In this document: one piece after another, positions 61,153 through 64,000 of the stretch | Numbering within the stretch: position 1 is the stretch's first letter | Layout: each line of letters begins with the position of its first letter | NCBI GenBank assembly: GCA_004352715.1 | Contig: SCFE01000010.1 | Span: 2,222,066 to 2,286,065, forward strand | Origin: Hofstenia miamia | Lineage: Eukaryota; Xenacoelomorpha; Acoela | DNA: 64,000 nucleotides | Reading direction: 5' to 3' | Translations under genes and position numbers: made by a program | The notes under the pieces: generated by a model | What the model was told of the DNA's origin: nothing | The model's input: the letters and a program-made list of their open reading frames with translations, nothing else | Database searches by the model: none

Positions 61153-62298
61153 GTGGCGTCGCGTCTTTAGGGGCCCGGCTCCTCTAAGATTCTTATAAAA
61201 TATATCTAAAACTCTAAATATATGAAGAAATAATACAAATTTCCCTGTTTTCAAGTGATTGAATCTAAGCATTACGTTAAATATACTGTAGAATGTTGTC
61301 CATTAATTTAAAAACTACTACGGACGTCACAAACTCAATATCTATCAAGAAACGACGGATCTTGATTTAATAAATGCTATCTAGATTTGCTACGCATTCG
61401 CATAAATAGCCAATCAACAAAGAGCAAGGGACAGTCGATCCTGGACCCGTTAATACTATGAATTTTTTTAGAGATTTTTTCGTACTAACGCGACACGTAA
61501 TGGACTCAATCTCCGTAAAAAATAATTGTTTTTCGTGTGACCTTTAGCAATGAGCTCTTTGCGAAATATTATTGGCTAATGAAGAATTCTATATTCAAGA
61601 CTCCGAGTTTTTGTCTAAACTACGCTGTTTTGCATAATCATGTTGTGATTTAGAATGCGTTCAATTTAATGTTGCATTTATATAAACTATTGGCTTAAAT
61701 TGGGCCTCCATAACATGATATATGAGTAAAAATGTGTACAATATATTAATTATGATTTTTATCTAAACAATCATTTTTTGTAAAGTCTCTTCTTAGCTTA
61801 CATGCTGATGCAGGGGTGTATATTGCATTGCAATTGCAATAATATTTTTGGCCCCAAAATAAAGTATTTAAATGTGTTTTTATACATTGAAAATGTCAAA
61901 GAAATTATTTCTGAATGAAATTTTATTTCTAGTCATGGATAACAACCAGACTTATCAACGAGCCGAGCTTGAGCACAGTATTTGATATACAACGAGCTCA
62001 AAACGAGCCTATTTTAGGCAAACCAAGTTTATAGTTCCGCTTGTTAATTTGATTATGGAGATTTTGTTTATTTTTTGCAGTAAGTATACCTTTTCTATAA
62101 TCTTATTTAAGAAATGTTTATTAAATAATAGGAAACGCTATGTAAAAAATTCTTTGAGCACAATATTTTTAAAAAAATACCAAGCTAAAACAAACCTGAT
62201 TCAAAGATTTTATGTGGCGCGCTGAGCCGAACTTACACATAATTTAAACGAGCCGAGCCGAGCCGAGCTTGGAAATGTCGGCCCGNGATAACAAATTC
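61153..62298. other. no gene seen; AGCCGAGC-rich repeat near the end
   Basis: 61955-62285 contains several AACGAGCCGAGCTTGAG-like words and a GAGCCGAGCCGAGCC run, probably part of a small transposon, ending at a single N (62286). Confidence 0.4.
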
Positions 62299-62622
62299 AT
62301 TGACAGCAGTGTTGGTAGATTTAAATCACTCGATTTCAATTAGTGTATTCTAACTGTTTTGAAGTCATTGCCCTGATATAGAAATGAATTGGCAAGCACT
62401 GAAATATTGTTTTGCATGTTTTTTATCTTCAGTTTATTTAAAATTGATTAAATTATTGTGTTTCAAAAATAATAGTATTAAAAGGATTTCTCATATTTAC
62501 TACATTGGAAGATTGTCTAAGTAAAATTGAAAATTGGATAAAAAAATTTGATTTAAATCAACAAATCCGATTTTTTGATTTTTTGAATTTAAATCAGTTT
62601 TTTTCACAACACTGATTGACAG
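62299..62622. mobile_element. hAT-type MITE with perfect 8-bp target duplication
   Basis: The element proper is 62307-62614 (308 bp): CAGTGTTGGTAGATTTAAAT...TTTTTTTCACAACACTG, flanked on both sides by ATTGACAG. Internal AAATC/GATTT repeats, no coding sequence. Confidence 0.82.
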
Positions 62623-63255
62623 CTTTAATAGATCAGAATTATTTGTTTGAAGGAATATTTGTCTATTCAGGGTGTAAGTTCTGGTAAGCCGTAGAATGGG
62701 CATCTGAAAATCAATCTTACTATGATAAAATTATCAAAAAATGTTAAATTAAATTCACCCCTGTTTGCATGCATTCTTGAATACAAAAGACAAGACATAT
62801 AAGGCTGATCAAAGATTTTACAAATTCTTCGACTCTAATTTAACTTGCTGTTTCTGGGAACATCTTCAAAATGTTACCAAAATTTTCACTGATTTATAAA
62901 AACAGATGATCAAATTGGTAAATCTACTTACACTCATTTTTAGAGTAATTTTGAAAAGTGGCATGGAGTTTCATTATTGCTAATAAACGCTTAAAAATCG
63001 AATTATATATATTGCTATTAATTATGAGGGTTTGTATTGATTTATCATATACTAGAAATAAGACACTGTACACTTTTAACAAAGAATACCTCCATAGCTT
63101 TTGGATATCAATGATTTAAATGTTATATTGTAAAAAATTAAAATTACATGTTGTGCATTACCAAGGCGATACCGTATCGTCTTGTACATAACCATAGATA
63201 TCTTGATTTAATATTGCAAAAAAACATAGGTGTACATATAATAATGCTGAATTAC

Positions 63256-63299
<44 letters not shown>

Positions 63300-63738
63300 A
63301 GTATATTCTATATAAGATCTTAATAGGTACAAATAAATAATCTACACCTGACTTGCAATCACATGTAAGAATTCTGCTTAAGTTTAAGCAGGAATTATTA
63401 AGCTATTTGATGCGTTGGGGAGTCAATATTGCTTGTCACTGAGAAAAGCATATGAAATATTGTGCTGACATAAATTGAAAATTTTCAAATTACTATTGAT
63501 GTTCATTTAATCAAATGTAAGAATGATTCATTTGATTGGTATCAAGATAGGCAACACAAACATGATTAACAAACTATCTTATGCATTAAATTATATGGAA
63601 GACCTGACTATTTACGCTATGCAATAGTCTCATGACACTAATAGTCTATTGATATTATTTTTGGTCTAGTCTTGCAAACAAATATCTATCTTGGTATTTA
63701 GATTCTAATACATGTGAGAAATAGTTTTTTACAAATGG
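62623..63738. other. no gene seen; (TA)n at 63259-63298
   Basis: AT-rich sequence with one long TA microsatellite. Confidence 0.6.
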
Positions 63739-64000
63739 CACATAATTCTGGTGGATTCACCAACATGTTTTAGGAACAAAAAAGCTATTTTGGATAAAAT
63801 GAGTAGAGTAATGGCTATTCTTGAAGCTGGCCATAAAATACCATTTTTGAGAAAGATATTACGAGAATTCATTAATAACTGCACAAAGTGTGGACAGAAA
63901 TCGTATGGATGTTCAACTTCCAAACAACGTGTTATCTCGTGAAGTTCTTTGTGTCGATTTGGTAGGACATTTGCTTCCTGTTTCTTATGGTCAACGCTAT
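63739..64000 (+). pseudogene. LTR-retrotransposon-type integrase fragment, runs off the window
   Basis: ILREFINNCTKCGQKSYGCS (63857-63916) gives the C-x-x-C end of an integrase zinc-binding domain. In another frame LPNNVLSREVLCVDLVGHLLPVSYGQRY carries the first catalytic Asp of the integrase core (D-L-V-G-x-L). A frameshift of one base separates the two near 63905-63920. Class (Ty3, BEL/Pao or Copia) not resolved. Confidence 0.55.

Noticed and set aside
61069-61272. Minus-strand frame with Arg-Glu repeats
   Set aside because: The repeat peptide is a translation of the CT microsatellite.

Overview
This is an AT-rich invertebrate animal genomic window. The evidence is spliced genes with GT-AG introns of 0.13 to 2 kb, two animal-type membrane-protein genes, and a dense load of LINE, Penelope-like, hAT and other transposons. 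There is nothing bacterial in it: no operons, ribosome binding sites, rRNA or tRNA genes, or CRISPR arrays. I cannot name the species. The scaffold has five long N gaps (3353-3855, 6523-7522, 10286-11285, 12461-13309, 39698-40697) and seven single-N joins, three of which sit between near-identical copies of the same sequence.

Layout. 1-8450: broken LINE reverse transcriptases, one Penelope-like element (PLE) tail, and a fold-back repeat family carrying GCGCCGCTGAATAC motifs. 8530-17860: nested mobile DNA. A PLE on the minus strand is split by a transposon with about 150-bp terminal inverted repeats (TIRs), AGTAG...CTACT ends and a 6-bp target duplication (GGTATT), which are Polinton-like features. 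A second, partial, about 5% diverged copy follows at 14740-17486. The transposon carries two small convergent genes of unknown function that look distantly homologous to each other. 17880-19800: a LINE endonuclease fragment and another fold-back repeat.

20480-25123 (minus): a four-coding-exon LHFPL-family tetraspan gene, 294 codons. 38658-46765 (minus): a seven-coding-exon TMEM168 orthologue, 669 codons, with one probable GC-AG intron and a C-terminal domain that reads like a caspase-fold pseudoenzyme. Between and beyond these genes are MITEs and fold-back elements: a TTAA-flanked palindrome at 30664-31485, hAT-type elements with 8-bp target duplications at 34535-34866, 49314-50036 and 62307-62614, and a hAT transposase relic at about 48330-49240. 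The last kilobases contain a 1.6-kb duplicated block around a single N and a retroelement integrase fragment running off the end.

The two host genes show no sign of acting together; both encode multi-pass membrane proteins. The most novel biology is the Polinton-like element with its paired small genes driven from its TIRs. Several striking signals (an 18-bp Tn5 mosaic-end match, duplications around single Ns) are more likely library or assembly artefacts than biology.
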